This document shows positions 14,279 to 21,614 of a stretch of DNA of 22,003 nt, in pieces (the stretch's first letter is position 1; each line of letters opens with the position of its first letter). The position numbers and the translations under genes were made by a program. Source of the DNA: Clostridia bacterium (GTDB lineage Bacteria; Bacillota; Clostridia; Oscillospirales; Acutalibacteraceae); assembly GCA_900766945.1 (NCBI GenBank), contig CAAFXD010000055.1:1-22003 (forward strand). The letters are read 5' to 3'. The notes under the pieces were generated by a model. The model ran no database searches and was not told the origin of the DNA. It worked only from the letters and a program-made list of their open reading frames with translations.

Positions 14279-15259
14279 TTATTCCCATTCAATCGTCGCT
14301 GGGGCTTTAGGGCTCAAATCGTAAAGAACTCTGCCGGCACCCGGTACCTCTGCCAAAATTCTGTCCGTAATTTTTTTGAGCACCGCCCAATCCATTTCCG
14401 GTACGGTGGCGCTCATGGCATCGACGGTGTTGACCGCACGGATAATGACGGGCCAGTCAAAGGTGCGTTTGCCGTTTCTGACGCCTGTGGAACGGAAATC
14501 GGGCACAACCGTAAAGAATTGCCACACTTTGTCGGTAAGACCTGCTTTGTCAAATTCCTCACGCAAAATCGCATCCGCTTCGCGCAAGGTGTGGAGTCTG
14601 TCGCGGGTGATGGCACCCGTACAACGCACGCCGAGACCCGGCCCCGGGAACGGTTGACGGTATACCATCGAATCGGGCAACCCCAACGCAGAGCCGATGA
14701 CGCGCACTTCATCTTTAAACAGGAGTTTAATCGGTTCGACCAGTTCAAAATCCATATCTTCGGGCAATCCTCCGACATTGTGGTGCGCTTTCACGCCGTC
14801 GCTCTCTAAAATGTCGGGATAAATCGTGCCTTGTGCCAAAAAGGCAATGCCCTCTTGCTTTCTTGCCTCTTCGTCGAATACCTTGATGAATTCACCGCCG
14901 ATAATTTTGCGCTTTTGTTCGGGGTCGGAAACGCCCGCCAGTAAATCCAGAAAACGATCGGTTGCGTCCACATACACCAAATTTGCGTCCATTTGATTGC
15001 GGAAAACCTCAATGACTTGCTCACTTTCGCCTTTGCGCATCAGGCCGTGGTTGACATGCACGCATACCAACTGTTTGCCGATGGCTTTGATTAAAAGCGC
15101 GGCAACCACCGAGGAATCCACCCCGCCGGAAAGCGCCAACAGCACTTTTTTGTCGCCGACCTGGCGGCGAACAGCGTCCACTTGCTCTGCAATAAACGCT
15201 TCGGCGAGTGCCTTGGTGGTAATCCGTTCCATTGTCTCCGGACGAACATCTGTCTGCAT
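14279..15259 (-). CDS. Stand-alone GMP synthase ATP-pyrophosphatase subunit
   Basis: 326 aa, equal to the second half of GMP synthase. It has the P-loop LALSGGVDSS (44-50), HVNHGLMRKGE, LAQGTIYPDILES, PFPGPGLGVRCTGA and the C-terminal ATIEWE. The class I glutaminase domain is absent, as in split archaeal GuaAb. The start is well supported: GGAGG 8 bp before the ATG, a consensus promoter upstream, and a terminator downstream. So this is a designed short gene and not a fragment. It may work with free ammonia, with the glutaminase half of the neighbouring full-length GuaA, or with a separate subunit elsewhere. None is encoded nearby. Confidence 0.9.
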   Translation of the reverse strand: MQTDVRPETMERITTKALAEAFIAEQVDAVRRQVGDKKVLLALSGGVDSSVVAALLIKAIGKQLVCVHVNHGLMRKGESEQVIEVFRNQMDANLVYVDATDRFLDLLAGVSDPEQKRKIIGGEFIKVFDEEARKQEGIAFLAQGTIYPDILESDGVKAHHNVGGLPEDMDFELVEPIKLLFKDEVRVIGSALGLPDSMVYRQPFPGPGLGVRCTGAITRDRLHTLREADAILREEFDKAGLTDKVWQFFTVVPDFRSTGVRNGKRTFDWPVIIRAVNTVDAMSATVPEMDWAVLKKITDRILAEVPGAGRVLYDLSPKAPATIEWE

Positions 15260-15323
15260 AAAAAATCCTCCATTTCAAATCCTGCAATCGTATAAACGGT
15301 GTGTAAACCGTTGTACCGGTAAA

Positions 15324-15352
15324 ATTATATATGATTTTGCGAGAGATTGCAA
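15324..15352 (-). promoter_or_regulatory. Promoter of the stand-alone GMP synthase gene
   Basis: Minus-strand TTGCAA (15347-15352), 17-bp spacer, TATAAT (15324-15329). A small dyad AACGGT-GTGTAA-ACCGTT lies in the leader near 15295-15312. Confidence 0.75.
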
Positions 15353-15385
15353 GTCATATGCGCATGTTACCGCGGATAACAAAAT

Positions 15386-15411
15386 CCGCCGTCAAAGTGC
15401 TTTGACGGCGG
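15386..15411 (-). terminator. Terminator of the cohesin-like gene
   Basis: CCGCCGTCAAAG-TG-CTTTGACGGCGG, a 12-bp perfect stem. ATTTTGTTAT follows on the minus strand. It lies 10 bp past the stop codon. Confidence 0.88.
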
Positions 15412-15421
15412 GGTGAAAATC

Positions 15422-16015
15422 TTATTCTTTGTCTTTCTTGCGTTTGACAAGCGCTCCTGCTGTGACAGCGGCGGCGACGGCAACCACGCCGATTGCTCCG
15501 ACTGCGATATAGGTACCGGCGGTGGAGGGGATATTCTCCTCCGTGGGCGGTGCCTCTGTCAAGGTGACGGTTACAGTATCGCTTTCCCCGAACGAAACAG
15601 CCATTTCGCTGTCATTTGCATCTGTCGCGGCAGTATCGGTAAAGGTAATATCGGTTGTGCCTGCGGCACCGTCTTTGACTTTAAAAGTTACGGTGGCAAG
15701 TGTGGCTGCATCCGTCTGTGTATCCTGCCAAATCATAAACAGCCCGACTTTGCCGGCCTCCGCGGTGTTAGAGGTTGTCATATCGCCCGCGCCGTATACA
15801 ACCTCTTGCAGTTCCAACTTTTCCGCATCGTAATTGAGCGTGGACTCAAAAGTCGCAAGCCCGCTGCCCGCAGGTACGGACAAAGTTACGGTCAGCGTGC
15901 CGTCCTCTGCCAATGCGGCATTCGCCTGCAAGGTGGCTGTGCCCGCGGCAAATGCCGGGAAGCAACAGACCAGCGTCAAAAGCAAACATAAACATACAGA
16001 GCCAACTTTTTTCAT
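15422..16015 (-). CDS. Secreted cohesin-like surface protein with C-terminal anchor
   Basis: 197 aa from the ATG at 16015 (AAGGGA upstream; an earlier TTG lacks a ribosome binding site). Residues 1-23 are a signal peptide (basic MKK, hydrophobic core, AFA-A cleavage). Residues 25-150 resemble a type I cohesin-like beta sandwich: LTVTLSVPAGSGLATFESTL, NYDAEKLELQEV, LATVTFKVK. A proline/glutamate linker then leads to IPSTAG, a ~22-residue hydrophobic segment and KRKKDKE. This is either a variant cell-wall sorting signal or a plain membrane anchor. No dockerin or catalytic domain is present, so a cellulosome role is not implied. It is a single gene with its own promoter and terminator. Confidence 0.8.
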   Translation of the reverse strand: MKKVGSVCLCLLLTLVCCFPAFAAGTATLQANAALAEDGTLTVTLSVPAGSGLATFESTLNYDAEKLELQEVVYGAGDMTTSNTAEAGKVGLFMIWQDTQTDAATLATVTFKVKDGAAGTTDITFTDTAATDANDSEMAVSFGESDTVTVTLTEAPPTEENIPSTAGTYIAVGAIGVVAVAAAVTAGALVKRKKDKE

Positions 16016-16052
16016 AAAAACCCGTCCCTTCAAAAGCAATGAAATCTATTTT

Positions 16053-16081
16053 ATTTTAACAGATTACGCGGGAACTGTCAA
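16053..16081 (-). promoter_or_regulatory. Promoter of the cohesin-like gene
   Basis: Minus-strand TTGACA (16076-16081), 17-bp spacer, TAAAAT (16053-16058). Confidence 0.85.
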
Positions 16082-16142
16082 ACGGTATTTGCGAAAAAAC
16101 GCCCGAACGCTCGGCAAACTGTCCGAAAATGCGGTTGCTCCA

Positions 16143-16171
16143 TTGACTTTATTGGAAAAAACGGCTAAAAT
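16143..16171 (+). promoter_or_regulatory. Promoter of the phosphodiesterase gene
   Basis: TTGACT (16143-16148), 17-bp spacer, TAAAAT (16166-16171), 44 bp before the GTG start. It is divergent from the cohesin-like gene's promoter. Confidence 0.75.
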
Positions 16172-16214
16172 AATTATCATAAACACGCAAACCAAAGATT
16201 TTGGAGGGAACAAG

Positions 16215-17219
16215 GTGAAGAAAGGTTTGAAGATTTTATTGATTGTTTTGGCAGCACTTGTGTTGCTTGTGGGCGGCTTTGTGCTGTTGATTATGCACGA
16301 TTTCCATGATGAGATTGTCCCAATCAGTGCTGAGGCGGCAGAAAGCAATAACCCCTACATTGTGGAAACGGGCAAAACGATGGTTTCCGCACACCGTTCG
16401 GGCGGCGGCATCGCGCCCGAAAACACGCTGATGGCGTTTAAAAACTGCGTGGAGAACGGCAGTTTTGCCATCGATATTTTCGAGTTTGACTTACATATCA
16501 CCCAAGACGGCGAACTGATTTTGCTGCATGACGATACCTTTGACCGCACGAGCGACTCGGTTGAAGCGTTCGGGCAGGAGGGCGTTTTGCCGAGTGAAAA
16601 AACCTATGAAGAGCTGCGCGTTTTAAATCTCGGTGAAAACTTCACCACCGACAGCGGCGAAACGCCGTACAAGGGCTTGCGCGGCGACGATGTGCCCGAG
16701 GATTTGAAGGTTGTGCGGCTTCGGGATATTTTCGATTATCTCGCGCCGTACGGCGAATACAGTTTTATTATTGAAATCAAAGACGGCGGCGACCTCGGCA
16801 GAAAGGCGGCGGACGAACTGTATTCGATTTTGAAAGAATACAATATGCTGTCGCGCGTGGTGGTCGGTACATTCCACGGCGAAATCAGCCAATATATGGA
16901 CGACACCTATCCCGATATGCTTCGCTCGGCGGGGATAAAAGAGGTTGTCAATTTCTATTTTTCAAGTCTGCTCGGTATTCACCACAAAGCCGACTATTAC
17001 AAATTCGCGGCACTGCAAATCCCCGATGATGACTATGTGTTCAATCTCGGCACGACGCGGCTTGTAAATTATGCGCATCAGTACGACATCGCTGTGCAGT
17101 ATTGGACGATAAACGACCCTGACGATGTGCGGCATTTGGCATCTATCGGCGCGGACGCGATTATGAGCGACAATCCCGATATGGCGTATGCAGTTCTGCG
17201 CGGCGGGGAGTCGGCATAA
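16215..17219 (+). CDS. Membrane-anchored glycerophosphodiester phosphodiesterase
   Basis: 334 aa from the GTG at 16215, with GGAGGG upstream. The frame is open further back but without a ribosome binding site and antisense to the cohesin gene. Residues 5-28 are a membrane segment, so the catalytic domain is outside. The GDPD signature is clear: VSAHRSGGGIAPENTLMAF (H60, R61, E69, N70), FEFDLHITQDGELILLHDD (E90, D92, H105, D106), a later FIIEIKD strand, and VQYWTINDPDDV with IMSDNPD near the end. It likely hydrolyses glycerophosphodiesters from lipids or teichoic acid to glycerol-3-phosphate and an alcohol. Its real substrate is unknown. Confidence 0.92.
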   Translation: MKKGLKILLIVLAALVLLVGGFVLLIMHDFHDEIVPISAEAAESNNPYIVETGKTMVSAHRSGGGIAPENTLMAFKNCVENGSFAIDIFEFDLHITQDGELILLHDDTFDRTSDSVEAFGQEGVLPSEKTYEELRVLNLGENFTTDSGETPYKGLRGDDVPEDLKVVRLRDIFDYLAPYGEYSFIIEIKDGGDLGRKAADELYSILKEYNMLSRVVVGTFHGEISQYMDDTYPDMLRSAGIKEVVNFYFSSLLGIHHKADYYKFAALQIPDDDYVFNLGTTRLVNYAHQYDIAVQYWTINDPDDVRHLASIGADAIMSDNPDMAYAVLRGGESA

Positions 17220-17232
17220 AATAGATACATAC

Positions 17233-17262
17233 AGGGCTGTGCCAAACGGTACAGCCCTTTTT
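17233..17262 (+). terminator. Terminator of the phosphodiesterase gene
   Basis: AGGGCTGT-N10-ACAGCCCT followed by TTTT, 13 bp past the stop. Confidence 0.9.
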
Positions 17263-17350
17263 CTATATATAAATTGTATACCTGCCAAGGCTCCAAATGC
17301 GATATTTTGCGAATAAATTATTACTTTTTTGTGAACATTGAAAAAAGGGG

Positions 17351-17378
17351 TTGATTTTTTCTAAAATATGGATAAAAT
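17351..17378 (+). promoter_or_regulatory. groES-groEL promoter
   Basis: TTGATT (17351-17356), 16-bp spacer, TAAAAT (17373-17378), placed directly before the CIRCE element. Confidence 0.75.
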
Positions 17379-17383
17379 AGATA

Positions 17384-17410
17384 TTAGCACTCGGGAACAA
17401 AGAGTGCTAA
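17384..17410. promoter_or_regulatory. CIRCE operator (HrcA site)
   Basis: TTAGCACTC-N9-GAGTGCTAA, a perfect match to the CIRCE consensus, covering the expected start site. Established role: the HrcA repressor binds it and releases it on heat stress. Confidence 0.97.
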
Positions 17411-17444
17411 CATAATCAATCATTCTTTTTTGGAGGTAGTTTAT

Positions 17445-17729
17445 ATGACAATCAAACCCTTGGCAGACAGAGTTGTTGTGAAACCTGTCGAAGTAGAGGA
17501 AACCACGAAAAGCGGCATCATCCTCGCGGCGTCCGCGCAGGAAAAACCGCAGGTATTTGAGGTTGTGGCAGTCGGCCCCGGCGGCACCGTGGACGGCAAA
17601 GAAGTCACCATGTATGTAAAGACAGGCGACAAGGTCATTGCCGGCAAATACGCAGGCACAGAAGTGAAAATGGACAACACGGAATACACCATCGTCCGTC
17701 AGTCCGACATTTTGGCAATAGTTGAATAA
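17445..17729 (+). CDS. groES: Co-chaperonin GroES
   Basis: 94 aa starting MTIKPLADRVVVKPVEVEET, the typical GroES start. The start at 17445 has GGAGG 9 bp upstream, and an in-frame ATG at 17430 lacks one. The mobile loop (ETTKSGIILAASAQEKPQ) and the C-terminal EYTIVRQSDILAIVE are complete. It caps the GroEL folding chamber. It lies 20 bp before groEL in a CIRCE-controlled operon. Confidence 0.98.
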   Translation: MTIKPLADRVVVKPVEVEETTKSGIILAASAQEKPQVFEVVAVGPGGTVDGKEVTMYVKTGDKVIAGKYAGTEVKMDNTEYTIVRQSDILAIVE

Positions 17730-17749
17730 TTTTTCGGAGGGAACTTATC

Positions 17750-19390
17750 ATGGCGAAACAAATTATTTACGGTGAAGAAGCACGCAAGGCTTTGCAGGCA
17801 GGTATCGACAAGTTGAGCGATACCGTGAAAATCACTTTGGGCCCGAAGGGCAGAAATGTCGTTCTCGACAAAAAATACGGCGCACCCCTGATTACCAATG
17901 ACGGTGTGACGATTGCAAAAGAGGTTGAACTCGAAGACGCTTTTGAAAATATGGGCGCACAGCTCGTGAAAGAAGTTGCAACCAAAACAAACGATGTTGC
18001 GGGCGACGGCACAACCACCGCAACGCTTTTGGCACAGGCTTTGGTACGCGAAGGCATGAAGAATGTCGCCGCAGGCGCAAACCCGATGGTTGTCAAAAAA
18101 GGTATGCAGATGGCGGTGGATACCGTGGTTGCCGCAATCAAAGACGAAGCACAACCCGTGAAAACCGCAGACGATATTGCGAGAATTGCAACCGTTTCGG
18201 CGGCTGACGAATTTATCGGCAAACTGATTGCCGAGGCAATGGAAAAGGTAACCGCAGACGGCGTGATCACCATTGAGGAGTCCAAGACCTCCGAAACATA
18301 CAGCGATGTTGTCGAAGGTATGCAGTTTGACCGCGGCTACATTTCGCCGTATATGGTGACGGATACCGACAAAATGGAAGCCGTCCTTGACGACCCGTAC
18401 ATTTTGATTACCGACAAGAAGATTTCCAACATTCAGGAAATCCTGCCCTTGCTTGAAAAGGTTGTCAACGCCGGCAAGAAGCTCGTCATCATCGCAGAAG
18501 ATGTGGAGGGCGAAGCGCTTTCTACCATTTTGGTTAACAAACTGCGCGGCACCTTTACCTGCGTATGCGTCAAAGCCCCGGGCTTCGGCGACAGAAGAAA
18601 AGAAATGCTCCAAGATATTGCCATTCTCACAGGCGGCGAAGTGATTACCTCCGACCTCGGGCTGGAACTGAAAGACGCGGATATTCCGCAACTCGGCCGT
18701 GCAAAACAGGTGAAGGTAACCAAAGAAAATACCACGATTGTCGACGGCGCAGGCGCAAGCGACGACATCAAAGGCAGAGTGGCGCAAATCCGCAGCCAGA
18801 TTGAAGGCACGACTTCGGAATTTGACCGTGAAAAATTGCAGGAAAGACTTGCAAAACTCGCGGGCGGTGTTGCGGTTATCCGCGTAGGTGCCGCAACCGA
18901 AACCGAAATGAAAGAAAAGAAACTGCGCATTGAGGACGCCCTCGCGGCAACCAAAGCGGCTGTGGAAGAAGGCTGTGTCGCCGGCGGCGGCGTAGCGCTG
19001 TTGAACGCCATCCCCGCTGTGCAGAAACTGCTCGACAGCGAAGAGGACGCCGACCTCAAAACCGGTATCCGCATTGTGCTCAAAGCCATTGAAGAGCCCG
19101 TACGCCAGATTGCCAAGAACGCAGGGCTTGAAGGCTCGGTTATCGTCAACGACATTCTCAATTCCAACAAGGCAGGCTACGGTTTCAACTTTGCCAACGA
19201 GGAATATGTGGATATGTTTGAAGCGGGCATTTTAGACCCCGCAAAGGTCACCCGTTCCGCACTCCAAAATGCGGCATCCGTGGCGGCAATGGTGCTGACC
19301 ACCGAATCCTTGGTCACCGACATCCCCGACCCGCAGGCAGACGCGGCGGCAGCGGCGGCAATGGCGTCCCAGGGCGGCGGTATGTATTAA
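17750..19390 (+). CDS. groEL: Chaperonin GroEL
   Basis: 546 aa, full length. The ATP-binding segments LGPKGRNVVLDKKYG, DGVTIAKEVELED and VAGDGTTTATLLAQ are present, as are the late VEEGCVAGGGVALLNA and AGYGFNFANEEYVDM. It ends ASQGGGMY, shorter than the usual GGM repeat tail. GroEL folds cytoplasmic proteins with GroES. The ribosome binding site is GGAGGG. Confidence 0.99.
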   Translation: MAKQIIYGEEARKALQAGIDKLSDTVKITLGPKGRNVVLDKKYGAPLITNDGVTIAKEVELEDAFENMGAQLVKEVATKTNDVAGDGTTTATLLAQALVREGMKNVAAGANPMVVKKGMQMAVDTVVAAIKDEAQPVKTADDIARIATVSAADEFIGKLIAEAMEKVTADGVITIEESKTSETYSDVVEGMQFDRGYISPYMVTDTDKMEAVLDDPYILITDKKISNIQEILPLLEKVVNAGKKLVIIAEDVEGEALSTILVNKLRGTFTCVCVKAPGFGDRRKEMLQDIAILTGGEVITSDLGLELKDADIPQLGRAKQVKVTKENTTIVDGAGASDDIKGRVAQIRSQIEGTTSEFDREKLQERLAKLAGGVAVIRVGAATETEMKEKKLRIEDALAATKAAVEEGCVAGGGVALLNAIPAVQKLLDSEEDADLKTGIRIVLKAIEEPVRQIAKNAGLEGSVIVNDILNSNKAGYGFNFANEEYVDMFEAGILDPAKVTRSALQNAASVAAMVLTTESLVTDIPDPQADAAAAAAMASQGGGMY

Positions 19391-19433
19391 GCCGACCCGC
19401 ACAAAGCGGCATAAACGCATAAAATAAAGCAAT

Positions 19434-19469
19434 CCCCGCACACAGATTTCACGCTGTGCGCGGGGATTT
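19434..19469 (+). terminator. groEL terminator
   Basis: CCCCGCACACAG pairs with CTGTGCGCGGGG over an 8-nt loop. ATTTTGTGTTTT follows. It lies between the convergent groEL and mutY. Confidence 0.9.
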
Positions 19470-19534
19470 TGTGTTTTGCCGAAAGGCGGCGGATTTGTGC
19501 ATTGTTTTCTATGCAAAAACAGGCTTTTCTGCCG

Positions 19535-20584
19535 TTACTCCTCCAAAAAAATGCGGAATGCCGTGGGCAGGGCGTAGGTGGTTTCCAATTCCTGCGACGT
19601 TGCCCATATAAAGCCGTCCGCCTTTACAGAACAAAGAATATGATACCCGACCATATCCCAAATAATATGTGTAAAAATGTGCGTTTTGTGCACTTCCTTT
19701 GTCAGTTCCACAGGCTTTGCGCCGAACGAATCCACCGTTTTGAGTGCGTCGGCGGGGGATTGCGCATCCGCCACATTCGGCAACTGCCAAAGCCCCGATA
19801 ACAGCCCTTTTTCCGTGCGTTTACACACGGCATACGCGCCGTCACATTCCAACAAAAACACCGTGCGTTTTTCCTGCCGCTTTTCTTTTTTCGGCAATTT
19901 TACGGGGAGTTTGTCTACCGTGCCCGCTTTCTCTGCAAAGCAAATCGCCTTTACAGGGCACTCCCCGCATTTCGGACTGCGCGGGGTGCAAATGCAAGCG
20001 CCCAATTCCATTAGTGCCTGTGTAAATAAATCACATTCTCCCGCGGGGTAGACTTTTTCAAGCTGTTCTGCCACCCGCTTTTTGGTGTCTGCAAGGTCAA
20101 TCGGCGAAAAATCCTCTGTAATCCGCGCCGCAATGCGCAAAACATTGCCGTCCACCGCCGCACGCGGCTGTCCGTAACAAATCGAGCAAATCGCACCCGC
20201 GGTGTAATCGCCGATACCCGCAAGCGCTCGCACATCCGCGTAATTTTGTGGAAACACGCCGCCGTGCTGTTCCATCACCGTTTTTGCCGCCTTTTGAAGA
20301 TTGCGCACACGCGAATAATAGCCCAATCCCTCCCAGAGTTTCAACAGCTGTTCTTCGTCGGCTTCGGCAAGGGATTTTATGTCGGGCAGGGCGGTGAGAA
20401 AACGGTCGTAATACCCGCGCACCGCCTCCACGCGCGTTTGTTGGAGCATAATTTCCGACACCCACACGCGGTACGGCGCTTTGGTGTGCCGCCACGGTAA
20501 ATCCCGAGCGTTTTCCCGATACCATGGCAAAAGCAGGGCGGGCAATGCCTTATATTGATTTTGAATTTCTTTTTTTGTATGCAA
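19535..20584 (-). CDS. mutY: A/G-specific adenine DNA glycosylase
   Basis: 349 aa if started at the TTG at 20584, which has GGGAG 8 bp upstream. The frame is open for another ~135 codons but that part has no homology-like features and crosses the divergent gene. The glycosylase domain shows WVSEIMLQQTRVEAV with the catalytic Glu44, the helix-hairpin-helix ALAGIGDYTAGAI, and Asp145 in AAVDGNVLRI. The iron-sulfur cluster ligands are C199, C206, C209 and C215 (C-x6-C-x2-C-x5-C). A MutT-like C-terminal domain follows (FLLECDGAYAV to WATSQELE), which recognises 8-oxoguanine. The enzyme removes adenine mispaired with 8-oxoG. TTG starts are usually weak, suggesting low expression. Confidence 0.95.
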   Translation of the reverse strand: MHTKKEIQNQYKALPALLLPWYRENARDLPWRHTKAPYRVWVSEIMLQQTRVEAVRGYYDRFLTALPDIKSLAEADEEQLLKLWEGLGYYSRVRNLQKAAKTVMEQHGGVFPQNYADVRALAGIGDYTAGAICSICYGQPRAAVDGNVLRIAARITEDFSPIDLADTKKRVAEQLEKVYPAGECDLFTQALMELGACICTPRSPKCGECPVKAICFAEKAGTVDKLPVKLPKKEKRQEKRTVFLLECDGAYAVCKRTEKGLLSGLWQLPNVADAQSPADALKTVDSFGAKPVELTKEVHKTHIFTHIIWDMVGYHILCSVKADGFIWATSQELETTYALPTAFRIFLEE

Positions 20585-20611
20585 AACGATTTCTCCCGTA
20601 CAGTTTTCTTT

Positions 20612-20620
20612 ATTGTACCA
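20612..20620 (-). promoter_or_regulatory. Extended -10 promoter of mutY
   Basis: Minus-strand TGGTACAAT: TG, one base, then TACAAT (20612-20617), 28 bp before the TTG start. No good -35 was seen. Confidence 0.5.
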
Positions 20621-20683
20621 CAAACTTTTGAAAATCGGTATACTTTTTGCAAAATCGGCAATCCTAAAAGTGGGTGAAAAAAT

Positions 20684-20917
20684 ATGCAAAAACGAAACCG
20701 AAAACGCGTGGAATGGGAATTGGCGGTCGAAGCCATTCACGGCAATCCCGAAACCGCGCACGAAATGGTCAATAAGTACGGCACCTATGAAATCCAGCCG
20801 ACCAATGACACCAAAAATCCGTTTCCGACGATTGCGCAGGGGCTGTCGGAGTTTACCGAAAAGCCCACCAAAGCCGACAACGGCGTGCCGCGCGTATCGG
20901 ACGACGCAAACGGGTAA
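20684..20917 (+). CDS. Small hypothetical protein
   Basis: 77 aa, MQKRNRKRVEWELAVEAIHG, then a polar tail (NPFPTIAQGLSEFTEKPTKA). It is hydrophilic with a basic start and no membrane segment or cysteines. I do not recognise the family. The ribosome binding site is weak (GTGGGTG). It is divergent from mutY. Codon use resembles the host genes, which favours a real gene, but evidence is modest. Confidence 0.5.
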   Translation: MQKRNRKRVEWELAVEAIHGNPETAHEMVNKYGTYEIQPTNDTKNPFPTIAQGLSEFTEKPTKADNGVPRVSDDANG

Positions 20918-20988
20918 CTTTGCCGAGGAAGAAAAACAAAAGCGCCGTTTCGCACCGCTGCTTTTTGCAGAATATGCGAAACGACGCA

Positions 20989-21150
20989 TTATTTTTGTTT
21001 GCAGATTTCACTTTGCAGGCTCAAAGTGGTCAGCGTGTCGCCGAGTTGCATCAAAATCGAGGCGAGCAAGGCCAATTCTTCTGCGGATTTTCCCTCTGCT
21101 ATCGCCGCGGCAAGCGCCGTAACGGAAAATGGCAAATCATTCGGGCACAT
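20989..21150 (-). CDS. Small DUF6774-like protein
   Basis: 53 aa, MCPNDLPFSVTALAAAIAEG then KSAEELALLASILMQLGDTL and TTLSLQSEICKQK. The pattern, a short helix, EELALLA, then QLGDTL, is what I associate with DUF6774 proteins of Firmicutes, which have no known function. The ATG at 21150 has GAGGTG 6 bp upstream. It is a two-helix cytoplasmic protein by appearance. The family name is from memory and unverified. Confidence 0.65.
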   Translation of the reverse strand: MCPNDLPFSVTALAAAIAEGKSAEELALLASILMQLGDTLTTLSLQSEICKQK

Positions 21151-21212
21151 GGTATCACCTCAGTACAGTATATGCGGCGGCTTGCGCCTTGCATACTGCC
21201 CGCTCGGCGACC

Positions 21213-21311
21213 GAAATTCTCGCGAATTTCAGTACCCGCCTCGCGCTCCGCGCGAAAAACAGTCCACCGGACTGTTTTTTTACGCGCAGACCCTCTCGGG
21301 TTCAAGTCCCA
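21213..21311. repeat. Structured tRNA-like repeat candidate
   Basis: In order: GAAATTC-TCGC-GAATTTC (21213-21230); a long hairpin with outer stem GCGCG/CGCGC (21250-21287) and inner stem ACAGTCC-ACC-GGACTGT ending in a seven-T run; then ACCC-TCTC-GGGT and GGGTTCAAGTCCCA (21298-21311). The last 14 bases are identical to the T arm of the adjacent tRNA-Leu on the other strand. No complete tRNA can be folded here. It looks like a tRNA 3'-end remnant or a dispersed structured repeat. Confidence 0.4.
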
Positions 21312-21328
21312 CAAACAAAAACATACAA

Positions 21329-21367
21329 AAATAACGCAGAAAGCACAATGTGCTCTCTGCGTTATTT
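21329..21367 (-). terminator. tRNA-Leu terminator
   Basis: AAATAACGCAGA (21329-21340) pairs with TCTGCGTTATTT (21356-21367), with a further AGCAC/GTGCT stem inside. A T-rich stretch follows on the minus strand. The stem overlaps the CCA end of the tRNA gene. Confidence 0.85.
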
Positions 21368-21450
21368 GGTGCGAGTGATGGGACTTGAACCCATACGGGA
21401 TTACCACACGCCCCTCAAACGTGCGCGTCTGCCGATTCCGCCACACTCGC
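21367..21450 (-). tRNA. tRNA-Leu (anticodon GAG)
   Basis: Acceptor stem GCGAGTG/CACTCGC, anticodon stem CACGT/GCGTG with loop TTGAGGG giving anticodon GAG, a Leu-type extended variable arm, and T arm ATGGG-TTCAAGT-CCCAT. Discriminator A and an encoded CCA are present. It reads CUC and CUU codons. Confidence 0.95.
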
Positions 21451-21484
21451 ATATTTTGTTTTCGTCGCTTTCGCAACGGTGATT

Positions 21485-21513
21485 ATTATAGCAAAGGATT
21501 GTTTTTGTGTCAA
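21485..21513 (-). promoter_or_regulatory. tRNA-Leu promoter
   Basis: Minus-strand TTGACA (21508-21513), 17-bp spacer, TATAAT (21485-21490), full consensus. Confidence 0.9.
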
Positions 21514-21581
21514 GTGCTTTTTCCGAAAACTTGACAGATTTTTCGTGCTGAGAAAAAGGGTGCGCCGAAAAAACGCAGTCG

Positions 21582-21600
21582 GGGCGAACTGTGTTCGCCC
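21582..21600 (-). terminator. Probable terminator of the ComM-family gene
   Basis: GGGCGAAC-TGT-GTTCGCCC, an 8-bp perfect stem with a 3-nt loop, 14 bp past the stop. The TTTTTT run starts about 9 bases beyond the stem, so efficiency is uncertain. Confidence 0.6.
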
Positions 21601-21614
21601 GCGGCGTGCAGGCT

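Noticed and set aside
15834..16214. N-terminal extension of the phosphodiesterase to 461 aa
   Set aside because: It runs antisense through the cohesin-like gene and its promoter. The GTG at 16215 has GGAGGG and begins the membrane anchor.
17699..18787. Long frames antisense to groEL (also 18433-19170)
   Set aside because: They mirror the codon bias of groEL and lack ribosome binding sites. They are shadows of a certain gene.
20585..20989. N-terminal extension of mutY to a 484-aa protein
   Set aside because: The extra ~135 residues cross the divergent small gene and the promoter region. The TTG at 20584 has a good ribosome binding site and gives the normal MutY length.
21281..21325. A second tRNA gene
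   Set aside because: Only a T-arm-like GGGTTCAAGTCCCA is present. No acceptor, D or anticodon arm can be paired around it.
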